9,640 nucleotides of DNA. Origin: an uncultured bacterium (lineage in GTDB: Bacteria; Hydrogenedentota; Hydrogenedentia; Hydrogenedentales; JAEUWI01). Location: contig CALAXS010000625.1 of assembly GCA_937895305.1 (NCBI GenBank), positions 1 to 9,640 on the forward strand, written 5' to 3'. Below are positions 1-6,456 of the stretch, one piece after another; position 1 is the first letter of the stretch; each line of letters starts with the position of its first letter. Position numbers and translations under genes: made by a program. The notes below the pieces were generated by a model. That model had not been told where the DNA came from. It did no database searches and saw only the letters and a program-made list of their open reading frames with translations.

Positions 1-75
1 TTACTGCGCCGGGGGAACAGCCTTCTCATCTTATCTCTTGGCCCCATAGTCTTCAAGTCGAAAACAAGTGACGAC

Positions 76-861
76 TCACTTCGCGGTATACCCTGCATCC
101 ACCGGGATATTCACCCCGGTAACATAGGCCGAGGCATCACTGGCAAGGAAAACAACCGCGCCCATCATGTCGCTTTGATTCGCCATACGTCCGAGGAAGG
201 TGCGTGCACTATATTGCTCCACAAACCGGGGCGGGTGATCTTCGGTTTGAACGCCGCCGGGGGAAAGGCAATTACAACGAATCCCTTTTGCGCCATAATA
301 ACTGGCGATAAACCGGGTGAAATTAAGTACACCGCCCTTGTGGAAAAAGTAGTCCGGGTACCAGCCGCTCATTTCGGTCCCCTGATAGATCTCCGGGTCG
401 GGTCCGATCATGCCCTGAATAGAGCCGATATTGATGATGGAGCCGTTGCCATGTTCCGCCATCACATCGCCCATGGCACGACATATGATAAAAAGGCCCG
501 TTGCATTCACCCGCATACTTTCATGGAAGGTCGCTGCATCGTCTTTAAAGGCTTTTTTCATGGGGCGAAACACAGCATTATTCACCAGCACATCCAGACG
601 TCCAGCGTCTTTCAAAACGGCATTGCGCAAAGCCAGCACCGATGCCTCGTCCCCCTGATCGTATTGCAGTGGCGTAATCTCCAGGCCTTCAGCCTTAAAC
701 TGCTCCTGTAGTGCTTCCAGGCTTTCCAGGTTTCGGGATGCAACATAGGTCGTTGCCCCGGCTTCTGCAACAGCACGGACAATCTGCTGTCCCACGATGC
801 CCGCGCCACCGGTAACCAGTGCGACCTTGCCCTGTAATGAAAAATTATCCAGAACACCCAT
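76..861 (-). CDS. Short-chain dehydrogenase/reductase (SDR), NAD(P)-dependent
   Basis: A cytoplasmic NAD(P)(H)-dependent oxidoreductase of 261 residues, normal length for a classical SDR. The nucleotide-binding glycine motif TGGAGIVG is at residues 17-24, the NNA motif at 94-96, the structural Asn at 119 (VNATG), the catalytic Ser at 147 (IGSIQG), the YxxxK pair at Y171 and K175, and the post-active-site SPGG at 200-203. Two oddities: the glycine motif reads TGxxGxxG, more usual in extended SDRs, and Ser147 lies 24 residues before Tyr171 instead of about 12-13, implying an insertion of roughly 11 residues beside the active site. The ATG at 861 is chosen because AGGAG (872-876) lies 10 bases upstream; an in-frame TTG at 870 would be only 1 base from that site. 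It is last in the minus-strand series, 160 bases after the preceding gene, so it may have its own promoter. A sugar or polyol substrate is inferred from context only. Confidence 0.93.
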   Translation of the reverse strand: MGVLDNFSLQGKVALVTGGAGIVGQQIVRAVAEAGATTYVASRNLESLEALQEQFKAEGLEITPLQYDQGDEASVLALRNAVLKDAGRLDVLVNNAVFRPMKKAFKDDAATFHESMRVNATGLFIICRAMGDVMAEHGNGSIINIGSIQGMIGPDPEIYQGTEMSGWYPDYFFHKGGVLNFTRFIASYYGAKGIRCNCLSPGGVQTEDHPPRFVEQYSARTFLGRMANQSDMMGAVVFLASDASAYVTGVNIPVDAGYTAK

Positions 862-893
862 ATATTTCAAGCTCCTACTTTTAGCTATTCCCT

Positions 894-923
894 GATATAA
901 AACCGGGCACTACACTGGGTCCA
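894..923 (-). promoter_or_regulatory. Weak candidate promoter for the SDR gene
   Basis: TGGACC (923-918) and TATATC (899-894), each matching 4 of 6 consensus bases, are 18 bases apart on the minus strand. Start of transcription would be near 887 with the ribosome-binding AGGAG at 876-872. The match is weak; its main support is the 160-base gap before the SDR gene, which contrasts with the overlapping genes upstream. Confidence 0.2.
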
Positions 924-943
924 TTATCTATACGTCTCGTTTT

Positions 944-994
944 CCGGAGCAGAGCTCCGGGGTATGCATTCCCAAGCAGAGGCCGTAGCACGGC
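944..994. repeat. Cluster of three short dyads between the third dehydrogenase and the SDR gene
   Basis: Three inverted repeats lie almost end to end: CCGGAGC-AGA-GCTCCGG (944-960, a perfect 7-base stem with 3-base loop), GGGTATGCATTCCC (960-973, a palindrome with one mismatched pair), and GCCGT-AGC-ACGGC (982-994, a perfect 5-base stem). None is followed by a T-run on either strand, so these are not standard intrinsic terminators. They could stabilise the operon mRNA end, bind a regulator of the SDR gene, or cause partial termination. Confidence 0.45.
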
Positions 995-1021
995 AGGCAA
1001 TAGGGAACAAGGGGAAGTCTC

Positions 1022-1981
1022 CTACACATCTATTTCATCCAATGCAATCGCCTTGCCATCCTGCTCCCGACTTTGTAGGCCTGCAATAATTATTTTCATC
1101 TGCTCAACGGTTTCGGCAAAGGGAAAAGGTGGTTGCCCTGTTCGTAAATACCCAATGAATGCCTCCAGCTGTGCCTTGAAGGCGGTGAAGGTGTCTTCAA
1201 ATTTTGCGGCTTCCGCCCCGGCCGTACCGTAAACTTGCACATGGCCAAAGGCACCGTATAAATCCTCTATCACCGCCAGCACGGTTTCAACACCGGAGAC
1301 GTGGGAGAGGTGCATGATATTACTTTGTTCATCTCCAGAATGGCGGACGCTGGTATAGCCGCCCGCCTCAAGAAAGGGATACACGGCTTCCAGTGCATGA
1401 ATCCCATAGCGTTCCCACGTCTTCGCCATGGTGATGGTAATGAGTCGTGCATCGCCCACACCCGCCATGCGTTCTTGCAAGTCTGTAAATTCTCTGGCAT
1501 AGCGCATGCAACTGCTGGAGAGAAAGGCCTTCCCTGCCTGTTGCCATTCCATAAACTGCTGCAAGTCTTCGGCGTTATCACAAAGGGGTTTATCGATAAA
1601 AACGGGGACACCCGCCTCGATAAAAGGAAGTGCACGGTCCACATGTTCACCGCCAATATCTGTGGCAATAACCACAGCATCCACTTCACCGATTACATCT
1701 TCCGGAGCTTCAGCGACATTGGGGATATAACAGGCCGCTGCGACTTTCTGCGCGTCTTCCGGGTTATCACACCACACGTGGGTCACTTCCACACCATCAA
1801 TGCCCAGGGCCTCGGGCGGCTGTGCACCGAGGTACTGTGGAATCACCGGGTACCCACACTCCGCCATTATCGCTGCATCGTAGCGACCATTGATGATGGC
1901 ACTCCAGCTGTAGGGATGGCCGTTACCTTCTACCATGCCTAACATAGCGAGGCGAATACGCTGGGGATTGGACACGAGCAT
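1022..1981 (-). CDS. Divergent Gfo/Idh/MocA family oxidoreductase (third of three)
   Basis: A 319-residue protein with the overall plan of the Gfo/Idh/MocA family: an N-terminal Rossmann-type domain and a C-terminal alpha/beta domain. The IDKPL segment (129-133) matches the family EKP motif carrying the catalytic Lys, here K131. The rest is atypical. The expected GxGxxG near the N-terminus is replaced by LGMVEGNGHPYSW (14-26), and the usual GGGxxxDxxxH helix is replaced by a YGIHALE segment (192-198) with a single His195. From memory, an HPYSW-type N-terminus marks a recognisable uncharacterised subgroup. The start is placed at ATG 1981, with GGCGGG 9 bases upstream and only one base after the preceding stop (TGATATG); ATG 1990 in the same frame would add three residues and overlap the preceding gene by 8 bases. 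The frame is open further upstream to about 2116, but that part is antisense-like sequence inside the neighbour. It could be a dehydrogenase, or a family member using NAD for non-redox chemistry. Confidence 0.88.
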   Translation of the reverse strand: MLVSNPQRIRLAMLGMVEGNGHPYSWSAIINGRYDAAIMAECGYPVIPQYLGAQPPEALGIDGVEVTHVWCDNPEDAQKVAAACYIPNVAEAPEDVIGEVDAVVIATDIGGEHVDRALPFIEAGVPVFIDKPLCDNAEDLQQFMEWQQAGKAFLSSSCMRYAREFTDLQERMAGVGDARLITITMAKTWERYGIHALEAVYPFLEAGGYTSVRHSGDEQSNIMHLSHVSGVETVLAVIEDLYGAFGHVQVYGTAGAEAAKFEDTFTAFKAQLEAFIGYLRTGQPPFPFAETVEQMKIIIAGLQSREQDGKAIALDEIDV

Positions 1982-1982
1982 A

Positions 1983-2984
1983 TCAAACATCCCGCCAGGG
2001 AGTTGCATCCGCAGAGGCCAGCATCGCCAGATTACAGCACAGGGTCTGTATTCCTTCTTCCAGACTACACAGGGGGGCGCAGGTTCCTTCCAGTGCATCG
2101 AGGAAAGCGTTGGCATTCAAGACATACCAGTCATCGCGATCCTGAAAGGCAAAATCTTCTTCCTGCCATTGACCATCCACCGTATCCATCCAGGACCAGC
2201 GACAGCGATGCACTTCAAAGCGCAGGGTTCCCTTTTCGCAGACCACCGTCAAAGTTGTTTCATTGGGCTGCTGATACATATTCATGGTGTAGATCGCGGG
2301 AACGTCGCCATGACGCGCAATTACATGCACGGTGTCTTCCACGTTTACTCCTGCCAATACCTGATGACTCGCGTCTGCAAGCACTTGTGTCGCAGGCCCC
2401 AAAAGCCACTCCCCCATATTCAGGATATGGGTGAGGGAATCCTGTATGGCCCCACCGCCCTGTGCACGATCTGCGAAATAGACATCGGCATAGGCAGGAC
2501 GGTAGGTCGCGAAATTTTGTCCACAGAGGGCGTATAGCTGCTTCGGTGTGCCAAAACGTCCGGTATCCAGTGCAGCTTTCATGGCTGCGAGTGCTGGATG
2601 GGCGCGATAGTTATAACTCACCGCCGTCAGCAGATTTTTCTCTTTGACCAGCGCATGTAATTCATCCACACCTTCCAGGCTGGTGGACAGGGGTTTCTCG
2701 ATGAGCAAGGGAATTCCCTGCTTCGCCACTGCCAACGCAATAGGAATATGGGTGTGGGCGGGTGTGGCAATGAGTACGGCATCCCAGGACGATTCCTGAG
2801 CGGTCTCCAGTGCACTAAATACTTCGTCCAGGCCATAGCGCTCTGCAACGGTATTTCCCAGTGACTCGTTTACTTCACAGATTCCCACCGCTACACGGCC
2901 TGTAGCTAAAAAACAGCGCACATGACGTTCACCAATGGAGCCTACGCCTACCACTAAAATTCGATGTTGTTTTTTATCCATCAT
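1983..2984 (-). CDS. Gfo/Idh/MocA family NAD(P)-dependent oxidoreductase (second of three)
   Basis: A 333-residue cytoplasmic protein with all family landmarks: the Rossmann motif GVGSIG (13-18), the ATPAHTH stretch following the fourth strand (74-80), EKP at 96-98 with the presumed catalytic Lys97, and GGGAIQDSLTH (176-186) supplying Asp182 and His186 of the active-site helix. Members oxidise or reduce hydroxyl or keto groups on sugars, inositols and sugar acids, and some use transient oxidation for other chemistry. The start at 2984 gives a 4-base ATGA overlap with the upstream dehydrogenase; ATG 2996, four codons earlier, is possible and neither has a strong ribosome-binding site, so coupling is likely. 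The gene sits mid-operon between two paralogues from which it is clearly diverged, which suggests different substrates or successive steps. The substrate is unknown; an amino-sugar derivative is inferred from the neighbours. Confidence 0.95.
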   Translation of the reverse strand: MMDKKQHRILVVGVGSIGERHVRCFLATGRVAVGICEVNESLGNTVAERYGLDEVFSALETAQESSWDAVLIATPAHTHIPIALAVAKQGIPLLIEKPLSTSLEGVDELHALVKEKNLLTAVSYNYRAHPALAAMKAALDTGRFGTPKQLYALCGQNFATYRPAYADVYFADRAQGGGAIQDSLTHILNMGEWLLGPATQVLADASHQVLAGVNVEDTVHVIARHGDVPAIYTMNMYQQPNETTLTVVCEKGTLRFEVHRCRWSWMDTVDGQWQEEDFAFQDRDDWYVLNANAFLDALEGTCAPLCSLEEGIQTLCCNLAMLASADATPWRDV

Positions 2985-4126
2985 AGTTTCTGCCATTGAC
3001 CTGTATCCGCCGATGTATAGGCTGCATCCATGATGCGTTGTAGTTCTGCGGCACCGGGTATATCCAGATGGGCCTCGCCCTTGCCCGCAACTGCTGACAG
3101 GAAGTTATGCAAACACGCCACATGGGAGCGTAGCCAACCTATATTCAAGGCGGGTGCGGGGAATTCGGCGCCTGCATCGGGATAGCGACTTACGGTCTCG
3201 ATCTTTTTAAAGCCACGATTCCCGCCCATGGGTCCACCTTCATCGCGCAGGTCATAGACCTCCAGCCAGTTCGGGTCCATGAGATTGAGTCGCAGGGCAC
3301 CTTGCTCCCCATGAATCTCGATACGTAGTTCGTCGTTGGTTCCCGTGGCCAGTTTGGAAGCCTCCACGGTGCCGAGTGCACCGTCCACCGTGCGCAGCAT
3401 CATAATCGCCAGGTCGTCGGTCGCCACATCCACCATCGCCCCGGTCTCGGGATGTTTCCGTTGCTTGGTCGCGGTATGGGTATCGGCAAAGATACTGCCA
3501 AAGGGTCCAATCAAGTGATTCACCAAATCCAGTACATGGCTTCCCAAATCATAGAGTACCCCTCCCCCGCCTTTTTCCTTGTCCAGCTTCCACTTGAGCG
3601 GTTTGTCGGGGTCGATATTGCTGGCGTGCAAGTAACAGGCACGGAAGGAATAAACTTTACCCAGGAAGCCTTCTTCCACCATCTGCTTCGCGCGCATAGT
3701 GCTGGGATAAAAACGATATTGCAGCGCGACCTGCGTCACCAGGTCATCCGGTGCAGCATGGATGGCTTTCACCATGGCTTTACAATCGGCATAACTACTG
3801 CCCAGGGGCTTGTCGCAATAGACGTGCTTGCCCGCTTCGATGGCTTTGACCACCTGATCCCGATGCATGGCATTGGGCGTACACACATGGATGATGTGAA
3901 TGTCGTCCCGCTCCAGCAAATCTTCAAAGCGGGTCGTGCCGAACTCAAACTTGCCCTGCTTCACCGCATCGGCTATGGTTTCCTCGCGACGTACACACAC
4001 ACCCTTGAGCACATACTTCAGTGCGGGTTTTTTATAGAAAAATGGAATGCTGTGGTAGCCATAGGTGTGGGTCTGCCCCATGAAGCCATAACCCACTACA
4101 CCAATGCCATAGGTCTTGCTGCTCAA
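2981..4126 (-). CDS. Gfo/Idh/MocA family NAD(P)-dependent oxidoreductase (first of three), TTG start
   Basis: A 381-residue cytoplasmic enzyme, a common length for the family. The Rossmann glycine motif GYGFMG is at 12-17, CTPNAMH at 82-88, the catalytic-Lys motif CDKPL at 104-108 (K106, with D in place of the usual E), and GGGGVLYDLGSHVLD (186-200) holds Asp193 and His197 of the active-site helix. These residues indicate an intact redox enzyme acting on a sugar, polyol or sugar acid. The start codon is TTG: GAGGGAG (4135-4141) lies 8 bases upstream, and the TTG overlaps the aminotransferase stop as TTGA. No in-frame ATG gives the full Rossmann strand. The 4-base overlaps on both sides predict translational coupling to the aminotransferase before it and the second dehydrogenase after it. 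It could supply a keto-sugar to the aminotransferase; that pairing is inference. Confidence 0.95.
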   Translation of the reverse strand: MSSKTYGIGVVGYGFMGQTHTYGYHSIPFFYKKPALKYVLKGVCVRREETIADAVKQGKFEFGTTRFEDLLERDDIHIIHVCTPNAMHRDQVVKAIEAGKHVYCDKPLGSSYADCKAMVKAIHAAPDDLVTQVALQYRFYPSTMRAKQMVEEGFLGKVYSFRACYLHASNIDPDKPLKWKLDKEKGGGGVLYDLGSHVLDLVNHLIGPFGSIFADTHTATKQRKHPETGAMVDVATDDLAIMMLRTVDGALGTVEASKLATGTNDELRIEIHGEQGALRLNLMDPNWLEVYDLRDEGGPMGGNRGFKKIETVSRYPDAGAEFPAPALNIGWLRSHVACLHNFLSAVAGKGEAHLDIPGAAELQRIMDAAYTSADTGQWQKL

Positions 4127-5499
4127 GACATCAACTCCCTCTGCGTCTCGCCAATGGCTTCGTCAATGATGTCCAAACCCTTCAGCAGATTCTCTTCGTT
4201 CATGACGATGGGCGGACTCATGCGAAGGATATGGCCTGCCGGAATCCAGGCCAGGCCTTTCGCGAAGGCCTTCTGATACACCAGCTCACCCGCCTCGTTG
4301 AAGGGTTCTTTGGTCTCGCGATCCTTCACCAGTTCAATACCCATGAGGCAGCCCTTGGCGCGTACATCGCCGATGATGCTGTGTTCCGCTTTCATCTTCT
4401 CCATACGCGCCTGGGCCACGTTACCCAGATGTTCTGCGTGGGCCAGCAACCCCTCCTCTTCAATCACTTCCGTGGAAGCCAACGCCGCAGCACAGGCCAT
4501 GGGGTTCCCGCCATAACTGCTCGACGCGGAGATAGACTCAAAGGCTTCCTTGTAGGGTTCACGCACAGCGACGCAGGTCACGGGGAAACCATTGCCGAAG
4601 CCCTTACCAATGGTTACTACATCGGGCAGCACATCCCAATGATCCATGCACAACCATTTTCCGGTACGACCCCAACTCGTGAGTACTTCATCTGCCATCA
4701 GCAGGATGCCCAGCTCATCGCACAAGGCACGCAGCTTCGGGAAGAAATCATCGGGGGGCATGACCGTCCCGCCCCACCCTTGTATGGGTTCCAGCACAAA
4801 GCCCGCCACGTCGTGGACCGTGCCCTTGTCGATGTACTCGCGATAAAAATTAATGTACTGGTCCGTATCGATGGTACCGTCATCTTTTTTCCACAGGGGG
4901 TGATACATATCCGGTCGCGGCACCATGTGCATTCCCGGCGCGCGTACCGCGCCATAGACGGATGACCGTACATGGCCCAGGGACACTGCGCCCGTGGTCT
5001 TGCCGTGGTAATCATAAAAACAGGAAATCATTTCGTTCTTCCCTGTTGCTGCGCGCATGACACGCATACCTGCTTCAACTGCAGTGGTCCCTGAATCATA
5101 AAACTGGAATCCGTTCAGGTCGCCTGGTAACAACTCTGCCAATTTTTCCACCAACTGCATTTTTATTGGCGTGGTGAAGTCATGGGCATTCATGAGCGTC
5201 CTGGCATATTTCGCAATGGCTTCACTCACCTTGGGGTGGCAATGGCCCAGGGTGGTCACGTAAATACCCGATGAAAAATCGAGGTATTCATTGCCATCCA
5301 CATCGCGGAGGAGACAGCCCTCGCCCGATTCAAAAGTCACGGGGAACAGTTTCACCTGACCACTCAGGCCCTTGAAATACTTTGTACATCGCTCATGGTA
5401 TTCTTGCGACTTGGGACCCGGCGGGGGCACGGGGATATTGGGTACATTGACGACCGGGGCATTGGCCCAGTCCAGTGTGGATTGCGATTTGACTGCCAT
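4123..5499 (-). CDS. Class III (fold-type I) PLP-dependent aminotransferase
   Basis: A 458-residue PLP enzyme of the class III family (4-aminobutyrate, acetylornithine and glutamate-1-semialdehyde aminomutase relatives). In order: a GPKS segment typical of the GABA-transaminase side (28-31), the phosphate-binding SGTTAVEAG loop (136-144), YHG at 164-166 (Tyr stacking on PLP), EPIQGWGG (237-244), ADEV with the PLP-nitrogen Asp at D270, GRTG at 277-280, the Schiff-base Lys in TIGKGFGNG (K299), and YGGNP at 329-333. Arg426 in LRMSPP matches the arginine that binds the amino-donor carboxylate, so an amino-acid donor such as glutamate is plausible. Its partner is likely an aldehyde or keto-sugar, since class III enzymes such as those of aminoglycoside pathways aminate sugar carbonyls; this is inferred from flanking sugar genes. 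The start is ATG 5499 with AAGGAG 8 bases upstream, 14 bases after the NagB-like stop. It overlaps the next gene by 4 bases. No key residue is missing. Confidence 0.95.
   Translation of the reverse strand: MAVKSQSTLDWANAPVVNVPNIPVPPPGPKSQEYHERCTKYFKGLSGQVKLFPVTFESGEGCLLRDVDGNEYLDFSSGIYVTTLGHCHPKVSEAIAKYARTLMNAHDFTTPIKMQLVEKLAELLPGDLNGFQFYDSGTTAVEAGMRVMRAATGKNEMISCFYDYHGKTTGAVSLGHVRSSVYGAVRAPGMHMVPRPDMYHPLWKKDDGTIDTDQYINFYREYIDKGTVHDVAGFVLEPIQGWGGTVMPPDDFFPKLRALCDELGILLMADEVLTSWGRTGKWLCMDHWDVLPDVVTIGKGFGNGFPVTCVAVREPYKEAFESISASSSYGGNPMACAAALASTEVIEEEGLLAHAEHLGNVAQARMEKMKAEHSIIGDVRAKGCLMGIELVKDRETKEPFNEAGELVYQKAFAKGLAWIPAGHILRMSPPIVMNEENLLKGLDIIDEAIGETQRELMS
4135..4141 (-). promoter_or_regulatory. 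Ribosome-binding site fixing a TTG start
   Basis: GAGGGAG lies inside the last codons of the aminotransferase, 8 bases ahead of the TTG at 4126. It is what decides the non-ATG start of the first Gfo/Idh/MocA gene. Confidence 0.7.
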
Positions 5500-5513
5500 G
5501 AAACGAACTCCTT

Positions 5514-6446
5514 TTAATAGCCCTTGTCCCAGCGGGGCTCAATGGTCTGGGCGATACTTTCCGACATCCAGACTTCGGTCTTTAACAATTGATGAATAGA
5601 ACTGGGTAACTTTGGTGTTACCGGGCCATGGAGGCACAAGCGCGACATGGTACGTTGCCACGACGAATCGGAACCATCCACGGTGATGGAATGTAACTCG
5701 ATGCGACGTTTCGCGCCAATAACCTCCGCCGGACCGATGGTCGCTGCCTTGGGCGGCACCATGGTCAAATCGCCACTCAGTCCAAAGCTGCCATGCAATG
5801 AATTCTGCGCGATGGTAAAGGGACTCAGGGTAACGATGCGCGGCCCCATGGTCTTCCACTCCTCCAGGGGCGCATCGAACTCCGGACAGTCCGGCTCTAC
5901 AAAGGCGATGTGCCCAGTCCAGCCCGGTCCACCATAACAACAGTCCGCGCCACCCTGGTCGGCAATCATTTTACCGTAGTCATTAATGTTATCCGAGGTC
6001 GGCCCCTGCACCTGTTCCAGCGGGGGGCGCAGCTCCGGGTCGATCTCGTTATAGAAATGGGTCATCATGGAATACATGAAACCATAGCGCCAGCTCGCCG
6101 GGGCCGTGACCCCGTCTTCATTGGCATACTCGTCCATATTAAATGTATGCAGGTGCTTGCAGTCAATACGACACATGTTTATCAACCGTGCGACCCACTT
6201 ATAGCCCGGCCAGGGCTGGGGCATGATGAGCACACACTTGCGCCCTTCATCTGCCGCGGTTTTAATTTGCTCAAAGACATCCAGCAGCCAGGTTTTCTCC
6301 AGATCCGCAGCGTCCATAACGCGGATGTTAAAATCAGGATTATCATGCTTACAGATGTCTTCGCGGGTGATGGCGCGTACCCGCTCTACTGTGGCCTTGT
6401 CCCGAAAAGGGACACATGCTCCCGCGCTATACTTAAACTCACTCAT
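5514..6446 (-). CDS. NagB-fold protein, glucosamine-6-phosphate deaminase/isomerase-like, altered active site
   Basis: A 310-residue member of the glucosamine-6-phosphate isomerase/deaminase and 6-phosphogluconolactonase superfamily; E. coli NagB has 266 residues, so there is a longer N-terminus here. Clear NagB landmarks are FNMDEY (102-107, D105 matching E. coli D72) and GHIAFVEPD (178-186, H179 and E184 matching H143 and E148). Key differences seen in by-eye alignment: the catalytic D141 is Thr177 (WTGH instead of NDGH), the phosphate loop TGGTP is replaced by QPWPG (77-81), R172 becomes Leu217, and the GSQK lysine (K208) is absent. The protein may therefore isomerise, deaminate or merely bind a non-phosphorylated or differently substituted amino sugar. 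Start: ATG 6446 has GAGGG 5 bases upstream; ATG 6458 would overlap the nagA stop by 4 bases but has a site abutting it. It is second in the operon, directly after the deacetylase, as in classical nagAB loci. Family is certain; function is not. Confidence 0.9.
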   Translation of the reverse strand: MSEFKYSAGACVPFRDKATVERVRAITREDICKHDNPDFNIRVMDAADLEKTWLLDVFEQIKTAADEGRKCVLIMPQPWPGYKWVARLINMCRIDCKHLHTFNMDEYANEDGVTAPASWRYGFMYSMMTHFYNEIDPELRPPLEQVQGPTSDNINDYGKMIADQGGADCCYGGPGWTGHIAFVEPDCPEFDAPLEEWKTMGPRIVTLSPFTIAQNSLHGSFGLSGDLTMVPPKAATIGPAEVIGAKRRIELHSITVDGSDSSWQRTMSRLCLHGPVTPKLPSSIHQLLKTEVWMSESIAQTIEPRWDKGY

Positions 6447-6451
6447 TGTTT

Positions 6452-6456
6452 CCCTC
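6452..6456 (-). promoter_or_regulatory. Ribosome-binding site deciding the NagB-like start
   Basis: GAGGG overlaps the nagA stop codon and sits 5 bases before ATG 6446, favouring this start over the ATGA-overlap start at 6458. Confidence 0.55.

Noticed and set aside
1..47. Possible start of a further minus-strand gene (ATG at 47, MGPRDKM..., or ATG at 29) open to the window edge
   Set aside because: Only about 15 codons are visible, the upstream purine stretch is weak and nothing is recognisable. Stretch 1-75 otherwise shows no gene or terminator that I can support.
944..960. Intrinsic terminator after the dehydrogenase operon
   Set aside because: The stem is perfect but no T-run follows it on either strand, so it is listed as a dyad only.
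1301..1942. 213-codon plus-strand open frame opposite the third dehydrogenase
   Set aside because: Antisense shadow of a gene with coherent homology on the minus strand, and no supporting start signal.
1982..2116. N-terminal extension of the third dehydrogenase to an ATG at 2116
   Set aside because: The extra residues fall inside the preceding gene in another frame, have no Rossmann character, and ATG 1981 sits behind a purine-rich site at the expected spacing.
1022..4126. GH109-type alpha-N-acetylgalactosaminidase identity for the Gfo/Idh/MocA genes
   Set aside because: The fold would fit an amino-sugar locus, but GH109 enzymes are usually longer and often carry an export signal; none is seen here, so it is kept only as an alternative.
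3452..4276. 274-codon open frame on the plus strand across the first Gfo/Idh/MocA gene
   Set aside because: It is the complement of a gene with intact family motifs, shows no recognisable domain, and has no ribosome-binding logic. The long antisense frame reflects codon composition.
4231..4965. 244-codon plus-strand open frame opposite the aminotransferase
   Set aside because: It lies entirely within the aminotransferase, whose PLP motifs are complete; no domain is visible in the antisense translation.
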